From positions 1-32,756 of the forward strand of contig CABVDJ010000026.1 of the NCBI GenBank assembly GCA_902497025.1: a stretch of 32,756 bases of DNA, in the 5' to 3' direction. Position 1 is the first letter of the stretch. The number at the start of each line of letters is the position of its first letter. A program made the position numbers and the translations under genes. Under the pieces are notes generated by a model. It did not search any database, had not been told where the DNA came from, and saw only the letters and a list, made by a program, of their open reading frames with translations. This document shows positions 1-8,796 of the stretch, in pieces. This DNA comes from an uncultured Collinsella sp. Its GTDB lineage: Bacteria > Actinomycetota > Coriobacteriia > Coriobacteriales > Coriobacteriaceae.

Positions 1-5
1 GCAAA

Positions 6-28
6 GGAAAGCACTTAATGTGCTTTCC
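6..28. terminator. Hairpin upstream of rnj, possible terminator of the preceding gene
   Basis: Positions 6-14 (GGAAAGCAC) and 20-28 (GTGCTTTCC) form a perfect 9-bp stem around a 5-nt loop. Only a weak T-rich stretch follows, so terminator function is plausible rather than clear. The rest of 29-277 holds no convincing gene; it is probably the rnj promoter and leader. A TATCAT element at 153-158 could be a -10, but I see no good -35. Confidence 0.4.
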
Positions 29-277
29 GTCTTGCGCAGGACTGTAGAGCAGCAAACTTAACCCGCCCCGGCCCCGATGGCCCCAGACCGGCGGGATACA
101 CAGGTTCAGATGGGGCTTTGATGCATGGGTGGTCTGTTGTTGTGCAAATGGGTATCATACTGTGGTTATTGCATCGACTCTGTGATGCATGTTTGTACGT
201 TCCCGGCGGTCGGTTTGCCAGAAGCGCCCCGTCGGTTGTTCCAGACCCGTTTCGAAGAAAGGAAACCACACTAACCT

Positions 278-1948
278 ATGGCAGCTAAAAAATCATCTCC
301 CTTGAAGATCATTCCGCTCGGCGGCCTTGACGGCATCGGTAAGAACATGACGGTCTTCGAGTGCGGCGACGACATGGTGCTCGTCGACGCCGGACTTATG
401 TTCCCCGACGACTCCCAGCCCGGTATCGACCTGGTGCTTCCTGACTACACCTACGTTCTTGAAAACGAGGAGAAGCTCCGCGGTATCGTCGTCACCCACG
501 GCCATGAGGATCACACCGGTTCGCTTCCGTACCTGCTGCAGGACCTCAACAAAAAGGTGCCCATCTTTTCGAGCAAGCTGACGCTTGGCTTTATCGAGGG
601 CAAGCTTTCTGAGTTCCGCATCCGCGCGCCCAAGTTCCGTGAGGTCAAGGGCGGCAGCCACGTCAATCTGGGTGGCATCTCGCTCGATTTCTTCTCGATG
701 ACGCACTCTATCCCCGGCGCTCTGGGCGTGTTCATCCGCACCAATCAGGGCACTGTTATGCACACCGGCGACTTTAAGCTCGACCAGACGCCCATCGACG
801 GCGTCACGCCCGACTATGCCGCTATCAGCCGCTTTGCCAAGCAGGGCATCGACCTGCTGCTTTCCGACTCCACCAATGCCACGGTTCCCGGCTTTACCAA
901 GTCCGAGGCCGAGGTTGGTCCCAACCTGCTGCATGCCATCAAGAACGCCTCGGGCCGCGTGTTCGTCGCGTCGTTCTCGAGCCATATCCATCGCCTGCAG
1001 CAGATCTGCGATGCCGCCCGCAAGTGCGGCCGTAAGGTCGTTGTGACCGGTCGCTCCATGCTCACCAACACCCGCGTCGCGCGCGAGCTGGGCTACCTCA
1101 ACATCGACGATGCCGATATCATCGATGCCTTCGATATCGATAACCTGCCCGACGACAAGATCGTCGTCATGTGCACCGGTTCGCAGGGCGAGCCGCTGTC
1201 GGCCCTGTCCCGCATGGCCAACGGAGAGCACAAGACGCTCTCCATCCACGAGGGCGATACCGTTATCCTCTCGGCAACTCCTGTTCCCGGCAACGAGAAG
1301 GCCGTCCAGCAGGTCGTCAACAGCCTGGCCAAGCTCGGTTGCGACGTGTGGGATAAGAACCGCGCTCTTGTCCACGTCTCGGGCCACGGCAGCCAGGAGG
1401 AGCTTAAGCTCCTGATGGCCATGGCCAAGCCCACGTACTTTATGCCGGTTCACGGTGAGGCCGTGCATCTGCGCGCCCATGCCCAGCTGGCCCGCAAGAT
1501 GGGCATCAAGGACGATCATATCTTTATCCTCGATAACGGCGACACGCTCGAGATGCGCGGTGGTATCGTCAAGCGTGGTACGCCCGTCGAGTCCGGCGTC
1601 GTTTACGTCGACGGCCTGCGTATCGGCGATACCGACCCCATCGTCTTGCGCGATCGCCAGAAGCTCGCCAACGACGGTATGGTTACCGCTGTTGCCATCG
1701 TCTCGCTCAAGCACAAGAAGATTGAGGCTATCGAGTTCTCGGGCCGCGGTGTCTCGTTTGCCATCGACGACCAGTTCTCCGAGGATGCCTCCGCGTCCAT
1801 CATGAAGACGATCGAGAAGGGCAAGTTTAGCTTTACGAGCAGCGGCTCCGATGCCATTCGCAAGGCCGTGCGCGATTCGCTCTCCAACTTTATTTGGAGC
1901 CGTACGCGCACCCGTCCGATGATCATCCCGGTCGTCATGGAGGTTTAG
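278..1948 (+). CDS. rnj: Ribonuclease J
   Basis: A 556-residue metallo-beta-lactamase/beta-CASP nuclease. RNase J combines endonuclease and 5'-3' exonuclease activity in mRNA decay and rRNA maturation in the cytoplasm. The zinc-binding motif HGHEDH is at residues 74-79, with further metal-site histidines in MTHSIPGA and the beta-CASP SGHGSQEE and MPVHGE segments later on. Length matches the family norm of about 550-560. The ATG at 278 follows a GAAAGGAAA ribosome-binding region, somewhat distant. It is the first gene of a co-directional run: ftsK starts two bases after its stop. Identity is very secure; whether this is the J1 or J2 type cannot be said from sequence alone. Confidence 0.96.
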   Translation: MAAKKSSPLKIIPLGGLDGIGKNMTVFECGDDMVLVDAGLMFPDDSQPGIDLVLPDYTYVLENEEKLRGIVVTHGHEDHTGSLPYLLQDLNKKVPIFSSKLTLGFIEGKLSEFRIRAPKFREVKGGSHVNLGGISLDFFSMTHSIPGALGVFIRTNQGTVMHTGDFKLDQTPIDGVTPDYAAISRFAKQGIDLLLSDSTNATVPGFTKSEAEVGPNLLHAIKNASGRVFVASFSSHIHRLQQICDAARKCGRKVVVTGRSMLTNTRVARELGYLNIDDADIIDAFDIDNLPDDKIVVMCTGSQGEPLSALSRMANGEHKTLSIHEGDTVILSATPVPGNEKAVQQVVNSLAKLGCDVWDKNRALVHVSGHGSQEELKLLMAMAKPTYFMPVHGEAVHLRAHAQLARKMGIKDDHIFILDNGDTLEMRGGIVKRGTPVESGVVYVDGLRIGDTDPIVLRDRQKLANDGMVTAVAIVSLKHKKIEAIEFSGRGVSFAIDDQFSEDASASIMKTIEKGKFSFTSSGSDAIRKAVRDSLSNFIWSRTRTRPMIIPVVMEV

Positions 1949-1949
1949 T

Positions 1950-4730
1950 TTGGCGCGCGGATCTGCACAAAACGCCAAAGGCAACAAGGCCAATAACCAA
2001 CCGGCATCTGCTAAGGGTGCCGGTTCCCATCTGCGTGCCAATAAGGGCCACGAGGCCGACTTTGACGATTTTGAGCCCTTGGTCGAGCCCTCGGCCAACC
2101 GCGATATCGCCGGCGTGGTCATCGCCGTTTTGGCGATTGCGTCCTTCATTGCCGTGATTTCGCCGGCGACCGCACCCGTTACGGCTGCGGTTGCCGGTTT
2201 CTACCACCTGGGCTTTGGTCTGGGCGCCTACGTGCTGCCGATCGTCATTTTGCTGTTTGCCGCCACGCTCTTTTTAGGCGAGGACTCGCCGCTCAACGCG
2301 CGCTCTGTTGCGGGCGGCGCCGTGGTCTTTATCGCCGTCGTCTCCATTCTGTCGCTGATGGTGCCGGGTACGAGCGACTCGTGCGACCTTATGTTCACGC
2401 CGCAAAACCTGTCCGCCGCGGGTGGCTACATCGGTGCGTTTATTGCGAGTGCACTGCAGAATGCCCTGGGTAAGCCTATCGCGATGGTGGTCCTGTTGGG
2501 TCTGGCCGTCGTTGGTTTTGTCATCATCGGCTTTTCGGTGGGTGGCGTGCTGCGCTCTGCTCGCGACCGTGCGGCCGATTTTGCCGAGCGCCGTCGTGCC
2601 GACGTCAACGCGAGCCCGTGGGGTGACGATGAAGCCCTGTCGGTGCCCGGCGTTGCCCGTCCTCACCTGAGCATTCTTCGTCAAAAGGGCTCCGATGCTG
2701 CCGTGACCACGGTTATGGGCAACGATGTGGACCCGGTTTTGGACAATGACGACGAGGACGAGGATCCGTTTGTCGACGTGTTCGAGTCGGTTGAGGCTGA
2801 GCGCGCTAAGACGACGCTGCTGCCGCGCCGCCATGCCAAGAAGGGCAAGGCTGCGCCTAAGCTCAATACAAGCGAGCCCGACCCGTCTTGGTCCGATAGC
2901 GAGATTGAGCTCGCTGAGGGCGATGACGAGGACGACGAGGCCCCGATTGAGACCGCAAAGACAACTTTGCTGCCGCGTCGCCATGCAAAGCGCGACCAGG
3001 TAACTGGCCAGCTTTCGATGGAAGACGACCCCGATAAGATCGACGAGTCCGAGCCGCCGTTTGCCGTGAATCCCGTCTCGGCAGCACCTCAGATTCCCGA
3101 CTTCTTGAAGCATCCCAAGGTTGCCGATGCGTCTGCCTCGAGTGCTGTCGAATCGGCTGCGGCTAGCGATGGGGGAGCGGACGGCGGCGCCGCAGATAAC
3201 GAGGGCGAAGAAGAGGACGGCCTCAAGCTTCCGCCGCTCGAGATCCTGCACGCCAACCCGCAGTCGGCGTCCTCCGCGTCATCTGACAAGGAGCTGGAAC
3301 AGACTGCCGAGTCACTGCAATCCACCTTGCTTGAGTTTGGCCGCAGTGCCCGCGTGGTCGGCTGGATCGCCGGCCCCACGGTTACGACCTTTAAGCTTCA
3401 GCCCGGCGAGGGCGAGCGCGTGAGTAAGATCTCGAGCCTCGAGGACGATATCGCGCTTTCGCTCGCTGCCCAGTCGGTGCGTATCTTTGCCCCGATCCCC
3501 GGCACCTCGCTCGTGGGCATCGAGATTCCTAATCGCAAGCGCCAAAACGTCAATTTGGGCGACGTGCTGCCCTATGTGAAGGGCGGTCCGCTCGAGCTGG
3601 CCATCGGCCGCGATGCCGAGGGCACGCCGGTTGTCGCCGACCTCGCCAAGATGCCCCACCTGCTTATTGCCGGTACCACAGGTTCCGGTAAGTCGGTGAT
3701 GATCAATTCCATCATCACGACCCTGCTCATGCGCGCCCTTCCCGAGGATGTTCGCCTGATCATGGTCGACCCCAAGCGCGTCGAGCTTGCGGGCTATAAC
3801 GGTCTCCCGCATCTCTATGTCCCCGTGGTGACCGAGCCCAAGCAGGCCGCGAGCGCTCTGCAATGGGCCGTGTCCGAGATGGAGCGTCGCCTGAAGGTCT
3901 TCGAGCGCCTTAACGTGCGTAAGATCTCGACCTACAACGAAAAGCAGGCCGCCGGCGAGTTTGAGCATTACGACAACCCGCCGCAAAAGATGCCCTACCT
4001 GGTCATCATCATTGACGAGCTTTCGGACCTGATGATGGTCGCCGGTAAGGATGTCGAGGCGTCGATTGTGCGTATCGCCCAGCTGGGCCGTGCCGCCGGT
4101 ATCCACCTTATCGTGGCCACGCAGCGCCCCAGTTCCAACGTGGTGACGGGCCTCATCAAGGCCAACATCACCAACCGCATCGCCTTTAACGTCGCCACGG
4201 GCATCGACTCGCGCGTCATCATCGACCAGATGGGTGCCGAAAAGCTCACCGGTTTGGGCGACATGCTGTTCTCCAAGGTCGACTGGGGCAAGCCTCGCCG
4301 TATCCAAGGCTGCTTTGTCTCGGACGACGAAATCAACGAGATTGTCGAGTTCGTCAAGTCGCAGAGCGAGCCCGATTACCACGAGGAGATCCTGTCTGCC
4401 GTGGCGCCCGCTTCCATGTCCATGGCGGGTGGCGGCGGCATTGTCCGCACCGGAGTCGCCGAGCCGCAAGACGATGATCCGCTCATTTGGGAAGCCGCCC
4501 ATATTGTGGTGGAATCGCAGCTTGGCTCCACATCTGGCCTGCAACGTCGTCTGAAGGTTGGCTATGCGCGTGCCGGGCGTATTATGGACATGCTGGAAGA
4601 AAAGGGTGTCGTCGGCCCGCCCGACGGTTCCAAGCCGCGCGAGGTCCTGTTGGACGAGGAGGGGCTTGCCGCGCTGGAGTCTGTCGACGCCGAGATGGCA
4701 CGTGAAGATCGTGAGTTTGGAGGATTCTGA
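1950..4730 (+). CDS. ftsK: DNA translocase FtsK/SpoIIIE
   Basis: A 926-residue septal DNA pump that clears chromosome arms during division. Four hydrophobic segments fill about residues 50-210. A long, acidic, low-complexity linker follows (about 220-440). The RecA-like motor has Walker A GTTGSGKS near residue 575 and Walker B VIIIDEL near 685. A C-terminal winged-helix gamma domain (about 850-915) would recognise KOPS-like sites. The linker carries two copies of KTTLLPRRHAK, starting at residues 287 and 337. The start is TTG at 1950, placed by a GGAGG at 1939-1943 inside the end of rnj and by the family N-terminus. The stop overlaps the next start (TGATG), so translational coupling is likely. 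Confidence 0.95.
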   Translation: MARGSAQNAKGNKANNQPASAKGAGSHLRANKGHEADFDDFEPLVEPSANRDIAGVVIAVLAIASFIAVISPATAPVTAAVAGFYHLGFGLGAYVLPIVILLFAATLFLGEDSPLNARSVAGGAVVFIAVVSILSLMVPGTSDSCDLMFTPQNLSAAGGYIGAFIASALQNALGKPIAMVVLLGLAVVGFVIIGFSVGGVLRSARDRAADFAERRRADVNASPWGDDEALSVPGVARPHLSILRQKGSDAAVTTVMGNDVDPVLDNDDEDEDPFVDVFESVEAERAKTTLLPRRHAKKGKAAPKLNTSEPDPSWSDSEIELAEGDDEDDEAPIETAKTTLLPRRHAKRDQVTGQLSMEDDPDKIDESEPPFAVNPVSAAPQIPDFLKHPKVADASASSAVESAAASDGGADGGAADNEGEEEDGLKLPPLEILHANPQSASSASSDKELEQTAESLQSTLLEFGRSARVVGWIAGPTVTTFKLQPGEGERVSKISSLEDDIALSLAAQSVRIFAPIPGTSLVGIEIPNRKRQNVNLGDVLPYVKGGPLELAIGRDAEGTPVVADLAKMPHLLIAGTTGSGKSVMINSIITTLLMRALPEDVRLIMVDPKRVELAGYNGLPHLYVPVVTEPKQAASALQWAVSEMERRLKVFERLNVRKISTYNEKQAAGEFEHYDNPPQKMPYLVIIIDELSDLMMVAGKDVEASIVRIAQLGRAAGIHLIVATQRPSSNVVTGLIKANITNRIAFNVATGIDSRVIIDQMGAEKLTGLGDMLFSKVDWGKPRRIQGCFVSDDEINEIVEFVKSQSEPDYHEEILSAVAPASMSMAGGGGIVRTGVAEPQDDDPLIWEAAHIVVESQLGSTSGLQRRLKVGYARAGRIMDMLEEKGVVGPPDGSKPREVLLDEEGLAALESVDAEMAREDREFGGF

Positions 4731-6241
4731 TGGCTGCACGCTTTGGTGACATGCTGCTCGAGCAGCGTCGCCGAATGGGCCTTTCCATTCAGCAGGTCGC
4801 CAATACCATCAAAATCAGGCCGCAGATCATCGAGTTTTTCGAGACCGGTAACTTTGCTTCGATGCCGCCGCGCGGCTATGCGCAGGGCATGATTTCGAGC
4901 TATGCTCGCTTTTTGGGCCTCAATCCGCGCGATGTCGTCAATGCCTACTTTGACGACCTGATGGCATACGAACGCGAGACGTCGCAGCAGGGCGGTCGTT
5001 TTCAGGACGCCGCCGGCTACGTCAATTCGCGTTCCTCGGTCGATAACGGGCGCTTCCTGATGGTTCAGGGCGGTCGTTCGACCCGCTATGGACAGCGTCC
5101 TCAGCAGGCCGGTTATATTACCGAGACGGGTTCGGGCGAGGAGATTCGCTCACAGCGTGACCGGTTCCGCAGTACGCCGATGCCCGAGGACCGTGCACTT
5201 CCCGCTGCTCGCGGCGTGGCGCGTGACCCTCGTGCCGGCTACGGCGACGGCGGCTATTGCGATCGCGGTTACCGTGGTGCCTCTACGGGACGCTCTCGCG
5301 GTGGCTATGCGGATGCCGATACCACGCAGCTGACGCCGCGTCTTCGCTCTCAATCACAGCCGTATGGCCAGCGCTCTTCGGCTCCGCGTTCGGGCCGGCG
5401 TGGCTATCAAGGCCGCGGTGAACTTGCGCCCCGCTCGGGTCAGCGCAGCCTTCAGAGTCAGGGCGGCTATCGCGGCCGTTCCGATAGCAATCGCGGTCGT
5501 ATGCCTCAGGGAGGCGGCCGCAGCAGTTCCAGTCGTGGACGCGGCGGATCACGTACTCCTCAAAACAACGGGCTCGATCCGCGTATCGTTTACGCCGGGA
5601 TCGGTGCCGTTGTGCTGCTGTTGATTGTGCTCATCGTGGTGCTTCTGCGCGGCTGCGCATCTTCGACGCCCGAGACCACGCCCGAGACGCCCGCTGTTAC
5701 CAAGACGACGACCAAGAAATCTTCTAAGAAGTCCGAAACGGTCGACGAGGACGAAGACACCGATGAGGCAACGGATGAGTCGGCTGATTCGGACGCTACC
5801 AAGACGACGGCAAAGAAGGAAGAGAACGAGGTCACGAAGGTCAAGGTCTCGGTTGCCAAGGGAAAGACCGCGTGGATTGAGGTCAAGGTCGACGGCAAGT
5901 CGGTCTATGGCGCCCAGGCGACTGGCCCCTTTGAGCAGGAGTACACGCCCGAGTCCTCAATCGAGATCACCACGTCCAAGCCTTCCGATGTCACCGTTAC
6001 CAAGAACGGTGAAAAGGTCCGTTACGATACCAAGACCTCGGGCGTGGCGCGCGTGACGATCACCGTTCCCAAGAAGGAGACCACCGACTCCGAGAATGGT
6101 GAAAGTACTGATGGTACCGACACCACCGATGGTACCGATACCACCGACGGTGCCGATGCCCAGTCCACGGATGGCGCCGATACCGCATCTGACGGTCAGA
6201 CGCCCACCGATTCTACCGACTATTCGTACGATAGCTACTAA
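4730..6241 (+). CDS. RodZ-like membrane protein with N-terminal helix-turn-helix
   Basis: A 503-residue single-pass protein. Residues 1-75 form an Xre-type helix-turn-helix (RodZ HTH_25 style: FGDMLLEQRRRMGLSIQQVA). Residues about 85-280 are disordered and rich in Arg, Gly, Ser, Gln and Tyr, with GYRG, RGGY and GRG motifs. One membrane helix lies at about 285-307. An outer domain resembling the RodZ C-terminal domain (DUF4115) spans about 365-450, and a Thr/Asp/Gly tail (TDGTDTTDG repeats) ends the protein. RodZ links the actin-like cytoskeleton to wall synthesis. Here the gene follows ftsK, overlapping by one base, with GGAGG as ribosome-binding site. The domain order supports RodZ-like; the long Arg/Gly linker is unusual and the exact function is inferred. 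Confidence 0.8.
   Translation: MAARFGDMLLEQRRRMGLSIQQVANTIKIRPQIIEFFETGNFASMPPRGYAQGMISSYARFLGLNPRDVVNAYFDDLMAYERETSQQGGRFQDAAGYVNSRSSVDNGRFLMVQGGRSTRYGQRPQQAGYITETGSGEEIRSQRDRFRSTPMPEDRALPAARGVARDPRAGYGDGGYCDRGYRGASTGRSRGGYADADTTQLTPRLRSQSQPYGQRSSAPRSGRRGYQGRGELAPRSGQRSLQSQGGYRGRSDSNRGRMPQGGGRSSSSRGRGGSRTPQNNGLDPRIVYAGIGAVVLLLIVLIVVLLRGCASSTPETTPETPAVTKTTTKKSSKKSETVDEDEDTDEATDESADSDATKTTAKKEENEVTKVKVSVAKGKTAWIEVKVDGKSVYGAQATGPFEQEYTPESSIEITTSKPSDVTVTKNGEKVRYDTKTSGVARVTITVPKKETTDSENGESTDGTDTTDGTDTTDGADAQSTDGADTASDGQTPTDSTDYSYDSY
6112..6165 (+). repeat. Short tandem repeat encoding TDGTDTTDG tail
   Basis: Near the 3' end of the RodZ-like gene, an 18-bp unit (GATGGTACCGACACCACC and variants) repeats about three times, encoding DGTDTT/DGTDTT/DGADA. 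Unit number could change by slippage without shifting frame. Confidence 0.7.
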
Positions 6242-6267
6242 GCCGCTCGTACGCGAAAGGAAACATC

Positions 6268-6765
6268 ATGGCTAAAGATTCCAGCTTCGACGTCGTGTCC
6301 GAGGTCAACATGCAAGAGGTCGACAACGCCTTTCAGCAGACCACGCGCGAGATTTCCCAGCGCTATGACCTTAAGGATTCCGGCGCCACGATCGAGCTTT
6401 CGAAGGGCGACAAGCTCTTTACGATCAACGCCCCGGCCGACTTTGTCTCCAAGCAGATTATCGACGTGCTGAGCTCCAAGCTCATCAAGCGCGGCATCGA
6501 CCTCAAGGCTGTCTCGTGGGATGCTCCGCAGGCGGCATCGGGCGGCACCGTGCGCGTGCTCGGCCATATCGTCGAGGGTATCGACCAGGCGACCGCCAAG
6601 AAGATCAACAAGGACATCAAGGATCAAAAGCTCAAGGTCAAGGTGACCATCGAGGCCGACAAGCTGCGTGTTTCCTCTGCTTCGAAGGACGCGTTGCAGA
6701 CCGTGATCCAGTTTCTGCGCGACCAGGACTACGGCCAGCCGCTGCAGTTCACCAACTACCGCTAA
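6268..6765 (+). CDS. yajQ: YajQ family nucleotide-binding protein
   Basis: A 165-residue cytoplasmic protein matching the full length of the YajQ (UPF0234) family, with the typical start SSFDVVSEVNMQEVDNA, the central YDLKDSG segment and the ending QFTNYR. Members have two ferredoxin-like domains; some bind cyclic di-GMP or nucleotides, and the true role in most bacteria is open. The ATG at 6268 has GAAAGGAAA upstream. It lies 26 bases after the RodZ-like gene and 27 before rimO, so it is probably in the same transcript. Family assignment is secure; the ligand is unknown. Confidence 0.93.
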   Translation: MAKDSSFDVVSEVNMQEVDNAFQQTTREISQRYDLKDSGATIELSKGDKLFTINAPADFVSKQIIDVLSSKLIKRGIDLKAVSWDAPQAASGGTVRVLGHIVEGIDQATAKKINKDIKDQKLKVKVTIEADKLRVSSASKDALQTVIQFLRDQDYGQPLQFTNYR

Positions 6766-6792
6766 TATCATTCGAAAGGACCGCTCTCCAAC

Positions 6793-8142
6793 ATGGATAC
6801 ACCGTTGGGCTCCGTGCTCTACATCACCCTCGGGTGCGCTAAGAACGAGGTTGACACCGACCGCATGCGTTCTCTTTTGACCGCCGCAGGCTACGAGGAG
6901 GCATTCGATCCGCAGGATGCCGATATCGCCATCGTCAATACATGCTCGTTCCTCGCCTCCGCAACGTCCGAGAGCATCGAGACCACGCTCGAGCTCGCCA
7001 ACGAGGTTCAGGACGGCGTTCGTTCTTGCCCCATCGTCATGTGCGGCTGCGTGCCGTCGCGCTATGGCGACGATCTGCCTGACGAGCTGCCCGAGGTCGC
7101 TGCCTTTGTGAAGGCCGACGAGGAAGACGGCATCGTGGCGGTCATCGATGGCGTGCTGGGTGTCGAGCGTGAGATTGCTGCCTATATTCCGCAGGTCAAG
7201 CGCACTGTCGAGGGCGCTGTCGCCTACGTCAAGATTTCCGATGGCTGCAACCGCTTCTGCAGCTTCTGCATGATCCCCTATATTCGCGGTCGCTATCATT
7301 CGCGCAATGCCGAGAGCATTATCTCCGAGGTGCGCGACCTGGTTGCCGGCGGTGTGCGCGAGATCGTGCTGATCGGCCAGGACACGGGCATCTGGGGTAC
7401 CGACTTTGCCGACGAGGACGTCGCCGATGGCTCGCCGCGCAATCTGGCGCAGCTGCTGCGTGCCGTCGCCGAGGCCGTGCGCCCGCACAACGTCTGGGTC
7501 CGCGTGCTCTACCTGCAGCCCGAGGGCATGACTGACGAACTCATCGAGACGATACGCGATACGCCCGAGGTGCTGCCCTATATCGATATCCCCGTGCAGC
7601 ACTGCGACGCGCGCATCCTCAAGGCCATGCGTCGCTCCGGTTCGCGCCAGGAGCTCGAGGACCTGTTCCGCGACCTTCGCGAGCGCATCCCCGGTATCGT
7701 GATTCGCTCCACGGCCATGGTCGGCTTCCCGACCGAGACCGACGACGAGTTTCGTGATCTTATCGACTTTATGGACACCGTCGGCTTTGACTACACGAGC
7801 GTCTTTGCCTACTCGCAGGAGGAGGGCAGCCTGGCCGCTAAGATGGAGGGTCAGGTCGACGAAGAGGTCAAGCTCGAGCGCGCCCAGGAGGCCATGGACC
7901 TGGCCGAGTCGCTCGGTTTTGCCGCCACCGCCGCACATGTGGGCGAGCGCGCCCAGGTGATCGTCGACGGTATCGAAGAAACCGAGGACGGCGCCGAGCT
8001 GATCGGCCATGCCTGGTTCCAGGCGCCCGATTCCGATGGCGCGGTGCACTTGGATGCCAGTGAGGCATCTGTGGGCGATATTCTGACTGTCGAGTTTACC
8101 GATAGCTTCTGCTATGAGCTTATCGGCCATGTTGTGGAGTAG
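6793..8142 (+). CDS. rimO: Ribosomal protein uS12 methylthiotransferase RimO
   Basis: A 449-residue radical-SAM methylthiotransferase. RimO adds a methylthio group to a conserved aspartate of ribosomal protein uS12 using two 4Fe-4S clusters. The N-terminal cluster cysteines are C15 (ITLGCAKNEVD), C51 (NTCSF) and C84/C86 (CGC). The radical-SAM CxxxCxxC is C152, C156 and C159 in GCNRFCSFCMIPYIRG. The C-terminus (about 380-449) looks like a TRAM domain. ITLGCAKN and IPYIRGRYHSR favour RimO over MiaB, and a separate MiaB is encoded at 14780. A GAAAGGA lies about 12 bases before the ATG, a slightly long spacing. pgsA follows after 9 bases. Confidence 0.95.
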   Translation: MDTPLGSVLYITLGCAKNEVDTDRMRSLLTAAGYEEAFDPQDADIAIVNTCSFLASATSESIETTLELANEVQDGVRSCPIVMCGCVPSRYGDDLPDELPEVAAFVKADEEDGIVAVIDGVLGVEREIAAYIPQVKRTVEGAVAYVKISDGCNRFCSFCMIPYIRGRYHSRNAESIISEVRDLVAGGVREIVLIGQDTGIWGTDFADEDVADGSPRNLAQLLRAVAEAVRPHNVWVRVLYLQPEGMTDELIETIRDTPEVLPYIDIPVQHCDARILKAMRRSGSRQELEDLFRDLRERIPGIVIRSTAMVGFPTETDDEFRDLIDFMDTVGFDYTSVFAYSQEEGSLAAKMEGQVDEEVKLERAQEAMDLAESLGFAATAAHVGERAQVIVDGIEETEDGAELIGHAWFQAPDSDGAVHLDASEASVGDILTVEFTDSFCYELIGHVVE

Positions 8143-8151
8143 GAGAGCATC

Positions 8152-8790
8152 GTGGCAAACGAGAGCAATAAGGAACTGACGAGTGTTTGGACGCCCGCCA
8201 ACATCGTGACGTGCGTTCGCATCGTTTTTATCCCGGTGTTCATGATCGTGTCGGCGCTTTCTCACACGAGTGTTGCCGGTACGGATTGGAGCACCTTCGA
8301 CGGCCCGCTCGCCGCCGCTGCCTTCATTCTGTATGTGATCCTGTCGTGCACCGATAAGGTCGACGGTTATCTGGCGCGTTCGCGCAACGAGATCACCGAC
8401 TTCGGTAAATTCTTGGACCCCATCGCCGATAAGCTGCTCGTGTTTTCGGCCCTGCTGCTGTTCTTGGATTTTGGCGCGGTGACCGTGTGGTCCGTGTTCA
8501 TTATCCTGTTCCGTGAGCTTCTGGTGAGCGCCCTTCGCATGGTCGCGAGTGCGGCCGGTGTGGTCGTTGCGGCCGATAAGCTCGGCAAGTACAAGACGGC
8601 GACCACGATGGTCTCCATCTGCGGTTACCTGTGCGTTTTTGCTATGGCCGGCTTGCACCTTGGCCCGGTGGCGCTGACGCTCGGCATCTACTCGGTGTCG
8701 CGCTTCCTGTATGCCGTTGCCGTTGTCTTGACCGTTATCTCGGGCGCCCAGTACTTCTGGAACTGCCGCAAGATCGTCTTTTCGGTCTAG
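8152..8790 (+). CDS. pgsA: CDP-diacylglycerol-glycerol-3-phosphate 3-phosphatidyltransferase
   Basis: A 212-residue integral membrane enzyme that makes phosphatidylglycerol phosphate from CDP-diacylglycerol and glycerol 3-phosphate. The CDP-alcohol phosphotransferase signature is complete: D68, D71-G72, A75-R76, G85, D89 and D93. Several hydrophobic helices follow. The start is GTG at 8152, with GGAGTAGGAG just upstream at the end of rimO. The rimO-pgsA-cinA order before recA is common in Gram-positive bacteria, which supports PgsA rather than another CDP-alcohol enzyme. A second family member lies at 29051-29755 on the other strand; which of the two is the housekeeping PGP synthase is inferred from context. 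Confidence 0.9.
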   Translation: MANESNKELTSVWTPANIVTCVRIVFIPVFMIVSALSHTSVAGTDWSTFDGPLAAAAFILYVILSCTDKVDGYLARSRNEITDFGKFLDPIADKLLVFSALLLFLDFGAVTVWSVFIILFRELLVSALRMVASAAGVVVAADKLGKYKTATTMVSICGYLCVFAMAGLHLGPVALTLGIYSVSRFLYAVAVVLTVISGAQYFWNCRKIVFSV

Positions 8791-8796
8791 GTCCTG

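Noticed and set aside
119..191. Repeated TGATGCATG at 119-127 and 183-191
   Set aside because: Two short palindromic words 64 bp apart before rnj; too little to separate from chance.
293..2149. 618-residue open frame on the minus strand
   Set aside because: Antisense to rnj and the start of ftsK; low-complexity shadow translation with no recognisable domain.
3312..4739. 475-residue open frame on the minus strand
   Set aside because: Antisense to the FtsK motor domain; no family features.
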